40,327 bases of DNA from a virus, in IMG/VR virus record IMGVR_UViG_3300021093_000159, positions 1 through 40,327 of that record. The stretch is one strand, 5' to 3'. Below the pieces are notes generated by a model, which saw nothing but the letters and a program-made list of their open reading frames with translations, searched no databases and had not been told where the DNA came from. Shown here one piece after another: positions 4,926 to 10,408 of this stretch; positions within the stretch are counted from its first letter, which is position 1, and each line of letters starts with the position of its first letter. The translations under genes were made by a program, and so were the position numbers.

Positions 4926-5099
4926 ATGTCGGTTGCGTATTCACAAGGGCACAAGACACATTATAGGGTTACTCTGGATTTTGAGGTATTTGATGACTTC
5001 GATCCTCATCAATTGGACTGGGAAAAGACATTCAACCTGGAACCTGCTGAGAAAGTGTCAGCATACGTGGAGGACCTGGATTGTCCTTCGAGGTGGTAG
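4926..5099 (+). CDS. Hypothetical protein (57 aa)
   Basis: The product starts MSVAYSQGHKTHYRVTLDFE and is acidic, with VFDDFDPHQLDWEKTFNLEP in the middle and ending VEDLDCPSRW. The frame is open from an ATG at 4899, but that codon overlaps the -10 of the promoter at 4870. The ATG at 4926 has an ACGGAG Shine-Dalgarno eight bases upstream and was chosen for both reasons. I recall short cyanophage proteins with LDFEV..DFxPxxLDW and EPxExVxAYVEDL, all without known function. It is likely an abundant early product given the strong promoter and ribosome site. An inverted repeat follows its stop immediately. Confidence 0.68.
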   Translation: MSVAYSQGHKTHYRVTLDFEVFDDFDPHQLDWEKTFNLEPAEKVSAYVEDLDCPSRW

Positions 5100-5100
5100 T

Positions 5101-5122
5101 TTTGGTATTTAATTATACCAAA
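5101..5122. terminator. AT-rich hairpin directly after the stop codon
   Basis: TTTGGTAT (5101-5108) and ATACCAAA (5115-5122) form a perfect 8-bp stem with a TTAATT loop, one base after the TAG stop at 5099. GGGG and TTTTTATTTTG follow at a distance of several bases, so it is not a textbook terminator. It may protect the mRNA 3' end or be an operator. Confidence 0.45.
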
Positions 5123-5134
5123 TCAGGGGTTTTT

Positions 5135-5183
5135 ATTTTGTTAACATAAAGCATATATATTTGGGTCTTTATGTTAACAAAAT
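5135..5183. repeat. Perfect 17-bp inverted repeat covering a start codon
   Basis: The left arm ATTTTGTTAACATAAAG (5135-5151) and the right arm CTTTATGTTAACAAAAT (5167-5183) are exact reverse complements around a 15-nt loop (CATATATATTTGGGT). Each arm contains the palindrome GTTAAC. The ATG of the next gene is at 5182-5184, so its first two bases are in the stem. It could hide the start codon in mRNA or serve as a two-site operator. No T-tract follows, so a terminator is unlikely. Confidence 0.85.
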
Positions 5184-5358
5184 GAGAACACTAAAATATA
5201 GTCATCTGGGAGAGATGAGAATTCTCAGAGTTGCAAACAAAGTCACCACTATTCTACCACAACTGCAAGACGTAATGCAACAGTTAGAGGAGAACGGTGA
5301 GGATAGTTGTGAGGTGATTCTGCAGGTCTTAAGTGACATTCAAGAAAAGGTGAGTTAA
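5182..5358 (+). CDS. Hypothetical protein with start codon in a hairpin (58 aa)
   Basis: The product starts MRTLKYSHLGEMRILRVANK and is predicted to be mainly helical, with an acidic second half (MQQLEENGEDSCEVILQVLS) and the end DIQEKVS. The frame is open upstream to a TTG at 5161, but that would put the start in the loop of the inverted repeat; the ATG at 5182 is preferred. No Shine-Dalgarno is accessible, because the preceding bases are all part of the right arm. The arrangement suggests translation depends on melting of the stem, or that the repeat binds a regulator, possibly this protein itself (inference). No family recognised. Copy 6 of the repeated element follows four bases after its stop. 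Confidence 0.6.
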   Translation: MRTLKYSHLGEMRILRVANKVTTILPQLQDVMQQLEENGEDSCEVILQVLSDIQEKVS

Positions 5359-5362
5359 TGAC

Positions 5363-5393
5363 ACTGGGGGCGAGTAAAGTGTCCCTATAGTAT
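5363..5393 (+). promoter_or_regulatory. 31-nt intergenic element, copy 6 of 6
   Basis: Carries the GAGTAAAG variant shared with copy 5, with TATAGTAT at 5386-5393. The ATG overlapping its end opens only six codons (MIIKGE). The next gene starts 77 bases further on at 5470, after the leader element at 5404. This copy has the layout best compatible with a promoter: a -10-like hexamer, a start near 5398, then a leader. Confidence 0.75.
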
Positions 5394-5403
5394 GATCATC
5401 AAA

Positions 5404-5438
5404 GGGGAATGAGATGCGCCCCCTACAAAGACACTCAC
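5404..5438 (+). promoter_or_regulatory. 5' leader element, copy 2 of 2
   Basis: GGGG (5404-5407), a loop starting AATGAG, CCCC(C) (5419-5423), TACAAAG and ACACTCAC. It matches the leader at 1707-1738 in order and spacing while the stem is one pair longer. In both places it begins a few bases after the predicted transcription start, though the promoters differ (canonical at 1671, 31-nt element here). Confidence 0.5.
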
Positions 5439-5469
5439 ACACACAGTTCATTACACTTTTCTTTTCATT

Positions 5470-5601
5470 ATGTCCAAGTCCGTTCTTCTTTCGATGCTCG
5501 ATCAAGGTAACACTGGCGCCGAGATTCTTTCGATTCTTGATGCTATCATTGACGACAGTCAGAGTGATAATGTTCCGACTCTTGATGTAATCGAATTCTG
5601 A
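5470..5601 (+). CDS. Conserved small cyanophage protein (43 aa)
   Basis: The product starts MSKSVLLSMLDQGNTGAEIL and ends NVPTLDVIEF. I recognise the pattern 'LLxxLxQGNTGxEILxILDxI' from many cyanophage genomes, where it is an unannotated small protein of about 45 residues, so the gene is probably real despite its length. It should form two helices around a GNTG turn. Function unknown. A leader of about 70 nt with a conserved hairpin element precedes it; the start context is CATTATG without a clear Shine-Dalgarno. A G/C-rich inverted repeat and a new promoter follow ten bases after its stop. Confidence 0.7.
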   Translation: MSKSVLLSMLDQGNTGAEILSILDAIIDDSQSDNVPTLDVIEF

Positions 5602-5610
5602 CAATCTTAT

Positions 5611-5650
5611 GGGTGCTGAGTTGACACTTGGCACCCTTATCTGCTAAGAT
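5611..5650 (+). promoter_or_regulatory. Sigma70-type promoter within an inverted repeat
   Basis: TTGACA at 5621-5626, an 18-nt spacer and TAAGAT at 5645-5650 (four of six). GGGTGCT at 5611-5617 pairs with GGCACCC at 5630-5636, placing the -35 in the 12-nt loop. The repeat could be the end of the previous transcript or an operator. No good gene follows closely; the transcript would have a long leader into 5820 or 5921. Confidence 0.55.
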
Positions 5651-5779
5651 ATTCATATGCGTATTCGGCAGTTATATGTCGAGGTTTGTGATGCGGTTGT
5701 GCCCGCGTTGCCCCGTCCATAAGGGGGGGGTTATATAATTTTTGGGTCCTTCCTAACCTACAGAGGTGACAAATCGACC

Positions 5780-5787
5780 TCTAAATA
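5780..5787 (+). promoter_or_regulatory. Possible late promoter TCTAAATA
   Basis: The same octamer variant as at 6118 and 36284. It overlaps the right arm of the hairpin ending at 5782 and lies 33 bases before the tiny ORF at 5820 and 134 before the gene at 5921. Confidence 0.4.
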
Positions 5788-5802
5788 TCATTCAAATAAA
5801 AA

Positions 5803-5911
5803 ATTTCCGGAGAAATAAAATGGGCGTAAATGAATTCATAAAGGTGGATTTTTTTTGTACTCATATATAATTCAGTAACTCGTTAAGAATTACAAAAAAA
5901 AATCCGGAAAT
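5803..5911 (+). promoter_or_regulatory. Structured leader with nested inverted repeats
   Basis: ATTTCCGGA (5803-5811) pairs with TCCGGAAAT (5903-5911). Inside, GGA-T8-GTA (5846-5859) faces TAC-A9-TCC (5891-5905), and TAATTC, TAAC and GTTA, GAATTA form further nested pairs near 5868-5891. The outer arm includes most of the CCGGAG ribosome site of the tiny ORF at 5820. Alternative pairings compete at 5903-5905, so it may switch between folds. Confidence 0.5.
5820..5870 (+). CDS. Possible 16-aa leader peptide
   Basis: MGVNEFIKVDFFCTHI, preceded by a strong Shine-Dalgarno (CCGGAGAA, six bases before the ATG), one of the best ribosome sites in the window. The frame runs through the T8 tract and stops in the loop of the structured leader. 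The strong site before a tiny frame within structured RNA is what a translated leader looks like, but the role is unproven. Confidence 0.35.
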   Translation: MGVNEFIKVDFFCTHI

Positions 5912-5920
5912 ATTTTGAGT

Positions 5921-6112
5921 ATGGAAAAGGTATATCACATCTATGCAAAGAACAAGTGTATCTTACATTCAATTAAAGAAGAAGACTTTGAAGTTGCTTG
6001 GAATACTTTGAAGAAGATGATTGATATTGTGAAGACAGAGTATCATATTGAAGATCTTTCCTTTGAAGAACTTTATATTAATAAGGATATTACTTTAAGT
6101 TCTTCTCATTGA
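5921..6112 (+). CDS. Conserved cyanophage hypothetical protein, YHIYAKNKC family (63 aa)
   Basis: The product starts MEKVYHIYAKNKCILHSIKE and contains EEDFEVAWNTLKKMIDIVKT then EYHIEDLSFEELYINKDI, ending LSSSH. I recognise this family from T4-like cyanophages: the YHIYAKNxC start, a helix with EEF..xW..L and the terminal NSS(H/Y). It is always annotated as hypothetical. The frame opens at a TTG at 5915, but the ATG at 5921 is preferred. The ribosome site is poor (GGAAATATT well upstream), and the right arm of the structured leader ends nine bases before the ATG. Its TGA stop lies within the -35 of the next promoter. Confidence 0.75.
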   Translation: MEKVYHIYAKNKCILHSIKEEDFEVAWNTLKKMIDIVKTEYHIEDLSFEELYINKDITLSSSH

Positions 6113-6137
6113 CATACTCTAAATAAACTGATAAAAT
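6109..6137 (+). promoter_or_regulatory. Sigma70-type promoter overlapping a late octamer
   Basis: TTGACA at 6109-6114, a 17-nt spacer and TAAAAT at 6132-6137. The spacer contains TCTAAATA (6118-6125), the late-type octamer found also at 5780 and 36284. Both would drive the glycosyltransferase gene at 6161, early from the sigma70 sites and late from the octamer. Confidence 0.75.
6118..6125 (+). promoter_or_regulatory. Possible late promoter TCTAAATA
   Basis: Located inside the sigma70 spacer, 35 bases before the ATG at 6161, a distance in line with the other late octamers of this window. Confidence 0.45.
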
Positions 6138-6160
6138 GAGTTTGAAACTTTAATTCACTT

Positions 6161-6928
6161 ATGGCAAAAGGATTTACTGTAAAAGCTGCTGCTCCAAAAA
6201 CATCAGCATCTGAATGGAATTATGATTCAATTAAGGAAAGAATGAAAGGAAAAAGTATTGTCTTCTGTCTTCCAGGCAGAGGATGCTCTTTTACTTTTCT
6301 GAAAGCATTTGTACAACTTTGTTTTGATCTTGTGCAAAATGGAATGAGTATTCAGATTTCTCAAGATTACTCATCAATGGTGAACTTTGCACGTTGTAAG
6401 GTTCTTGGAGCAAATGTTCTTCGTGGACCAAAGCAGGTTCCTTGGGACGGAAAACTAAATTATGACTATCAATTATGGATTGATAGTGACATCGTATTCA
6501 ACTCAGAAAAGTTCTGGCAACTCTGTGATCTTGCTCTGTCGGAAGATGAGGAAGGAAAGGAGATTGTTGCTGGATGGTATGCCACAGAAGATGGGCACAC
6601 GACTTCAGTTGCTCACTGGTTAGAAGAAGATGATTTCCGTAAGAATGGTGGTGTAATGAATCACGAGACTGTGGAGAGCATCTCAAAACGTCGTAAACCT
6701 TTCACAGTTGATTACACTGGTTTTGGTTGGGTTCTGATTAAAAAAGGAGTTTTTGAAAATCTTGAATATCCTTGGTTTGCTCCTAAGATGCAAGTCTTTG
6801 AATCTGGTGCAGTTCAGGATATGTGTGGAGAAGACGTTTCTTTCTGCTTGGATGCTATTGAAAAGGGATATGAAATTTGGTGTGATCCAAGAGTTCGTGT
6901 GGGACATGAGAAAACTCGTGTAATTTGA
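6161..6928 (+). CDS. GT-A type glycosyltransferase-like protein
   Basis: A 255-residue soluble protein. After a short basic N-terminus, SIVFCLPGRGCSFTFLKAFV forms the first strand and nucleotide-binding turn; YQLWID108-S-D110-IVF is the DxD signature that binds a divalent metal and nucleotide-sugar in GT-A enzymes; VDYTGFGWVLIKKGVF is the usual acceptor-side loop; and GEDVSFCLDAIEKGYEIWCD followed by VRVGH249 provides the E-D pair and the metal-site histidine. The transferred sugar and acceptor are unknown; modification of phage DNA, virion proteins or host surface glycans are options. It is widely present in T4-like cyanophages as far as I recall. Dual promoters precede it. It starts in TTATGGC without a strong Shine-Dalgarno, and a 47-aa basic gene follows 13 bases after its stop. 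Confidence 0.75.
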   Translation: MAKGFTVKAAAPKTSASEWNYDSIKERMKGKSIVFCLPGRGCSFTFLKAFVQLCFDLVQNGMSIQISQDYSSMVNFARCKVLGANVLRGPKQVPWDGKLNYDYQLWIDSDIVFNSEKFWQLCDLALSEDEEGKEIVAGWYATEDGHTTSVAHWLEEDDFRKNGGVMNHETVESISKRRKPFTVDYTGFGWVLIKKGVFENLEYPWFAPKMQVFESGAVQDMCGEDVSFCLDAIEKGYEIWCDPRVRVGHEKTRVI

Positions 6929-6941
6929 TGGAGATTAACTA

Positions 6942-7085
6942 ATGGCAACTCGTAAAAGTTCTAGTGGGTCGAATTTTGTACCCGGAACACCGAAGAAAAC
7001 TCGTCAAGGTTGCTCGCAACATACCAAATTGAGTGCTTCTTCTCGCAACGGAGCTCGCAAAAGGTACAAGGGACAAGGACGATAA
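6942..7085 (+). CDS. Small, highly basic conserved cyanophage protein (47 aa)
   Basis: The product starts MATRKSSSGSNFVPGTPKKT and ends SRNGARKRYKGQGR. It has 12 lysine or arginine residues and no acidic residue at all, so it should bind nucleic acid or another polyanion. I recall very similar proteins (the NFVPGTPKKT start, then SATSRNGxKKRYRGQG) throughout cyanophages, unannotated. Candidate roles are DNA condensation in the head, a small capsid or tail component, or RNA binding; none is shown. It lies 13 bases after the glycosyltransferase gene, probably in the same transcript, and is followed within 13 bases by the strongest terminator of the window. Confidence 0.75.
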   Translation: MATRKSSSGSNFVPGTPKKTRQGCSQHTKLSASSRNGARKRYKGQGR

Positions 7086-7097
7086 TAACATAGATAG

Positions 7098-7123
7098 AGC
7101 AGGAAGAAATTCCTGCTTTTTTT
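7098..7123 (+). terminator. Rho-independent terminator
   Basis: AGCAGGAA (7098-7105), a GAAA loop, TTCCTGCT (7110-7117) and six further T. A perfect 8-bp GC-containing stem with a stable GNRA-type tetraloop and U-tract. It ends the glycosyltransferase and 47-aa gene transcript. Confidence 0.92.
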
Positions 7124-7134
7124 ATTAACAACTT

Positions 7135-7818
7135 ATGGCATACTTAAATCATAATCTTCCAACGATTACTTGCTACATTCGTAATGAATTTCTCTACAAT
7201 CATAAAAAGGGACATGGTGAGGTAACTTTATGTGATGTACACTCTGTATCGTCCTTAGAGAAGCACGTACCGCTGTTTGAGGCATTTCTTGAGAATGGTG
7301 TAAACTGGACTCGTAGGCCAATTCATGCCTTTTGTTGGAAACCAGATGCACCAGTCCCTCAATTGGAAGAGTGTATGTGGTGGGATTGTTTTTCTCCTTA
7401 TATTGATGTTCAAGTTCGTTCAAGACTCTCTGGATTACGAGCTCAATTAATCAATTATCGAGGTGAAAAGAACGAAGGTGTTTATATGTTCACTCTCGAT
7501 TGGTCATGGGAGTCAAAATCCACCTTGAATACGAACTTTAGTGAGACTCCAGAACATAAATGTGCTCATTTTTTCAAGATGGACAATGGAAATTACTATG
7601 CATACCCAAATAATAAGATTTTATGGTACGATGATGCATGGACAAAGAACAGAATTACTCAAAATCCAGGTTATGAGATTGATTTGACCGAATATTCAGT
7701 TGAAAATCGTAGAAAAATTGAGACTTCAGACGATTTTATGTACGAAATCAAAGAAATTCGGGATAGCAACCCCGTAAAAAGTTCCAATTTACCAAAATCG
7801 GGAGAAAAAAATGACTAA
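7135..7818 (+). CDS. Conserved cyanophage hypothetical protein (227 aa)
   Basis: Starts MAYLNHNLPTITCYIRNEFL and is rich in tryptophan and tyrosine: PIHAFCWKPDAPVPQLEECM, WWDCFSPYIDVQVRSRLSGL, FTLDWSWES and NYYAYPNNKILWYDDAWT. The aromatic-rich strands suggest a mostly beta structure. I recall this protein as conserved in T4-like cyanophages, next to the baseplate genes, and labelled hypothetical, so a virion or assembly role is possible but not shown. The C-terminal 40 residues are charged and look disordered. No octamer or sigma70 promoter lies between the terminator at 7123 and its start, so its promoter is unclear. The next gene overlaps its end by eight bases. Confidence 0.72.
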   Translation: MAYLNHNLPTITCYIRNEFLYNHKKGHGEVTLCDVHSVSSLEKHVPLFEAFLENGVNWTRRPIHAFCWKPDAPVPQLEECMWWDCFSPYIDVQVRSRLSGLRAQLINYRGEKNEGVYMFTLDWSWESKSTLNTNFSETPEHKCAHFFKMDNGNYYAYPNNKILWYDDAWTKNRITQNPGYEIDLTEYSVENRRKIETSDDFMYEIKEIRDSNPVKSSNLPKSGEKND

Positions 7819-8065
7819 AAAAGTTGACAAGAACATGAATTTTATGAAAAACGAGTGGGGAACAGAGTTTTTATCGTCAGAATATGGTTGGGAAGAAAAA
7901 ATAGAACAAAAAAAGATGCTTCGTGAGATTTCAAACGATGATTTGACTCCGAAAAAACATGATTTTTTCCTTCAAAATGAACTTCATTCACAAATTCGTA
8001 ATGATGAAGATTATGATGATTGGCAATATGGCACAGAACCCATTTATGAAGTAAAAAAACCATAA
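7811..8065 (+). CDS. Hypothetical protein (84 aa)
   Basis: Starts MTKKVDKNMNFMKNEWGTEF and contains SEYGWEEKIEQKKMLREISN, HDFFLQNELHSQIRNDEDYD and the end DDWQYGTEPIYEVKKP. Highly charged and probably largely disordered or helical. It overlaps the upstream gene by eight bases (ATGAC(TAA)), so translation is coupled. The tandem stop TAATAA at its end provides the first bases of the late octamer before gp25. No family is recognised; its position directly ahead of the wedge operon makes a baseplate assembly accessory conceivable. Confidence 0.6.
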   Translation: MTKKVDKNMNFMKNEWGTEFLSSEYGWEEKIEQKKMLREISNDDLTPKKHDFFLQNELHSQIRNDEDYDDWQYGTEPIYEVKKP

Positions 8066-8071
8066 TAAATA
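8064..8071 (+). promoter_or_regulatory. Late-type promoter AATAAATA before gp25
   Basis: Seven of eight matches to TATAAATA, overlapping the stop codons of the preceding gene, 21 bases before the gp25 ATG. It likely starts the baseplate wedge operon (gp25, gp6, giant wedge protein). Confidence 0.6.
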
Positions 8072-8092
8072 AGATAGATTTATTATATTCTT

Positions 8093-8494
8093 ATGCCTTT
8101 AGAGAGGATAAGCAAAAGTTTTAAAGATTTGAGCATGTCCTTTCAGGTAAATCCCCTGAATTATGATCTTATTGCGATTAAAAATGAAACTGCAATCGCA
8201 AGATCCGTTCAAAATTTGGTTTTGACATATCCGGGAGAAAGATTTTTCAATCAAAATCTCGGATCTGGAATTTCAAGATCACTTTTTGAAAATATTGATG
8301 AAATTTCTGCATCTACAATTCAATCTGAAATTGAAAATACAATTAATTTATATGAACCAAGAGTGAGTTTAATATCTGTAGATGTAAATCCCAATTTTGA
8401 CAATAATGAATTTAACGTAACTGTTAGATATTTTATTATTGGAATTGATGTTCCAGCACAAGAATTAACATTTGCTTTACAGCCAACTCGATAA
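8093..8494 (+). CDS. gp25: Baseplate wedge protein gp25
   Basis: 133 residues against 132 in T4 gp25. Hallmarks are SVQNLVLTYPGERFFNQNLG (residues 38-57; the 'T.PGER.F.P..G' block of the gp25/lysozyme-like wedge family) and NLYEPR at 85-90, the conserved EPR motif, followed by alternating strands ending in the family's C-terminal sheet. gp25 forms the core bundle of the wedge with gp6 and initiates sheath polymerisation at the baseplate. It is the first gene of the late wedge block and gp6 starts one base after its stop codon. There is no Shine-Dalgarno; the start context is TCTTATG. Function is firm by family membership. Confidence 0.93.
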   Translation: MPLERISKSFKDLSMSFQVNPLNYDLIAIKNETAIARSVQNLVLTYPGERFFNQNLGSGISRSLFENIDEISASTIQSEIENTINLYEPRVSLISVDVNPNFDNNEFNVTVRYFIIGIDVPAQELTFALQPTR

Positions 8495-10405
8495 ATGGCA
8501 TTAGTCAACTTTACAAATTTAGATTTCGATCAGATTAAAAGTTCAATTGTCGATTATTTAAAATCGAACTCGGATTTTACTGACTATAATTTTGAAGGAT
8601 CTAACCTATCTGCAATCATTGACGTACTCGCATATAACACATATATTTCCTCATACAATGCTAATATGCTTAGCAATGAGGTTTTTATTGACAGTGCCAC
8701 TCTTAGAGAGAATGTAGTTTCTTTAGCTCGCAATATTGGTTATGTACCTCGTTCCAGAACGGCAGCAAGGGCAAACGTTTCCTTCTTTGTAGACACGAGT
8801 TCACTTACCAATAACCCAGTCACTATAACCCTTAGAAAGGGCATTGTCTGCACCACCAGTTCCAGTTTTGGTTCAGAAAATTATACCTTTAGCATTCCTC
8901 AAGATATTACAGTTCCTGTAGTAAATAATATTGCATCGTTTGATAATGTAAAAGTTTATGAAGGAACTTATTTAACTCAGAACTTTACGGTAAATGTAAG
9001 TGATGTAAATCAAAAATTTATTCTTGATAATGCAAATATCGACACATCATTAATTACGGTGACTGTCAGAGATACTGAAGCAAGTACTGCAACGAAAACA
9101 TTTACACTTTCAAATAGTATTTTAAACGTAACATCAACCTCGAAAATTTTCTTTATTCAAGAAATTGATGATCAAAGATATGAATTAATTTTCGGTGATG
9201 AATATTTTGGACAAAAATTAGAAAATTTAAATTATATCACTGCTAATTATGTTGTAACAAATGGTCCTGCGGCCAATGGAGCATCATCATTTACATTTAA
9301 TGGAAGATTGGTTGATAATAATGGAAACGTAGTTACATCAGATATTTCGTTAATTACTACAAATATTTCTTCTCAGGGTGGAAAGGAAATTGAATCTGTG
9401 AATTCAATCAAAAACTATGCTCCTAAAGTTTATTCTACTCAAAACAGAGCAGTTACTTCTGCAGATTATCAGGCAATTATCCCTCAAATTTATCCTGAGG
9501 CCGAATCCGTATCTGTATTTGGAGGTGAGGAATTAAATCCACCAAAATATGGTAAAGTTTTTATTACAATTAAACCATACAATGGATCGTTTATACCAAA
9601 CTTTGTTAAAGATAATATTAAAAGGTCATTGAGAACTTATAGTGTTGCTGGTATTGTTACAGAAATTCTCGATCTCAAATATCTTTATATCGAATTCAAT
9701 TCGAGTGTTTACTATAATAGTAACTTGTCCTCTTCTTCAGATGCACTTAGATCTAGAATCTTAAATAATACTAGCATTTTTGCAAGTTCTCCTGACATGA
9801 ATAAATATGGTGCTAAGTTTAAGTATAGTAAATTTTTAAAGTTAATTGATGATGCAAGTGATGCAATAACATCAAATATTACCACAATTACAATTAGAAG
9901 AGATGTTTCTCCAGAAATTAATAAATTTGTTGAATATTCAATTAAGTTCGGAAACCAAATTCATATAGAAAATAATAATGGATTTAATATTAAGTCCTCC
10001 GGATTTTCAATTGCTGGTGTGACAAATACAGTTTACATTTCTGACATACCAAATACCGACTTAAAGACAGGAAAAATAATTTTCTTCACTTTACAGTCAG
10101 AAACCCAATTTAACATTGTAAGAACAAGTGCAGGTACGATTAATTATGAAACTGGTGATATTAAATTGAGTGCTGTAAACATTATTTCAACATCAAAATT
10201 ATCTTTAGGGAATCCAATTATTCAAGTTTCTGCAACTCCAAAATCAAATGATGTTGTTGGATTGCAGGATCTTTATTTGAGTCTAGATATTAATAACAGC
10301 ACGGTAAATATGATATCAGATACCATATCATCTGGTGCTGACGTATCAGGATCAACCTATACATCTACATCAAGCTATAGCAACGGAAATCTTGTAAGAC
10401 TATAA
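8495..10405 (+). CDS. gp6: Baseplate wedge protein gp6
   Basis: 636 residues against 660 in T4 gp6. The N-terminal part has the gpJ/gp6 pattern: NFTNLDFDQIKSSIVDYLKS, then FEGSNLSAIIDVLAYNTYIS and LRENVVSLARNIGYVPRSRT. The middle (residues about 290-345) carries GGKEIESVNSIKNYAPKVYS and TQNRAVTSADYQAIIP, the conserved 'APK.y.tq.RAVT..DY' block. Two gp6 subunits per wedge embrace gp25 and the gp7 C-terminus and form the iris ring of the baseplate. The C-terminal residues (SSSYSNGNLVRL) are serine-rich. The start abuts the gp25 stop, and the next gene follows after three bases, so one transcript with gp25 is expected. Arg codons are mostly AGA. Confidence 0.93.
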   Translation: MALVNFTNLDFDQIKSSIVDYLKSNSDFTDYNFEGSNLSAIIDVLAYNTYISSYNANMLSNEVFIDSATLRENVVSLARNIGYVPRSRTAARANVSFFVDTSSLTNNPVTITLRKGIVCTTSSSFGSENYTFSIPQDITVPVVNNIASFDNVKVYEGTYLTQNFTVNVSDVNQKFILDNANIDTSLITVTVRDTEASTATKTFTLSNSILNVTSTSKIFFIQEIDDQRYELIFGDEYFGQKLENLNYITANYVVTNGPAANGASSFTFNGRLVDNNGNVVTSDISLITTNISSQGGKEIESVNSIKNYAPKVYSTQNRAVTSADYQAIIPQIYPEAESVSVFGGEELNPPKYGKVFITIKPYNGSFIPNFVKDNIKRSLRTYSVAGIVTEILDLKYLYIEFNSSVYYNSNLSSSSDALRSRILNNTSIFASSPDMNKYGAKFKYSKFLKLIDDASDAITSNITTITIRRDVSPEINKFVEYSIKFGNQIHIENNNGFNIKSSGFSIAGVTNTVYISDIPNTDLKTGKIIFFTLQSETQFNIVRTSAGTINYETGDIKLSAVNIISTSKLSLGNPIIQVSATPKSNDVVGLQDLYLSLDINNSTVNMISDTISSGADVSGSTYTSTSSYSNGNLVRL

Positions 10406-10408
10406 CAA

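Larger units (their letters stand above)
5602..5820 (+). other. Non-coding stretch with promoter, G8 tract and short hairpins
   Basis: Apart from the promoter at 5621 and the late octamer at 5780, this stretch holds a GC-rich part (about 5690-5730) with GCGG/CCGC and CCCC/GGGG inverted repeats, a run of eight G at 5723-5730 followed by TTATATAATTTTT, and the hairpin AGAGGT/ACCTCT at 5762-5782. No tRNA cloverleaf could be folded from it and no gene is visible. The C4/G4 stem followed by an AT-rich tract may end transcripts. Confidence 0.5.

Noticed and set aside
140-5393. The reverse complement of the 31-nt element contains ACTATAGGGA, the core of T7-type promoters.
   Set aside because: The positions that T7-like polymerases recognise upstream of this core fall in the variable flank outside the element and are not conserved among the six copies, and no single-subunit polymerase gene is visible. 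I treat the match as chance.
140-5393. TTTGCTC on the opposite strand of the element as a MotA-box-like site.
   Set aside because: It is on the wrong strand relative to TATAGT and matches the T4 MotA box only partly.
5650-5745. GC-rich non-coding stretch as a possible tRNA.
   Set aside because: No acceptor stem pairs at tRNA spacing and there is no T-loop GGTTCRA sequence; only short CCCC/GGGG and GCGG/CCGC hairpins are present.
7824-7850. TTGACA at 7824 as a promoter.
   Set aside because: It lies inside a coding region and no -10-like hexamer occurs at 16-18 bases.
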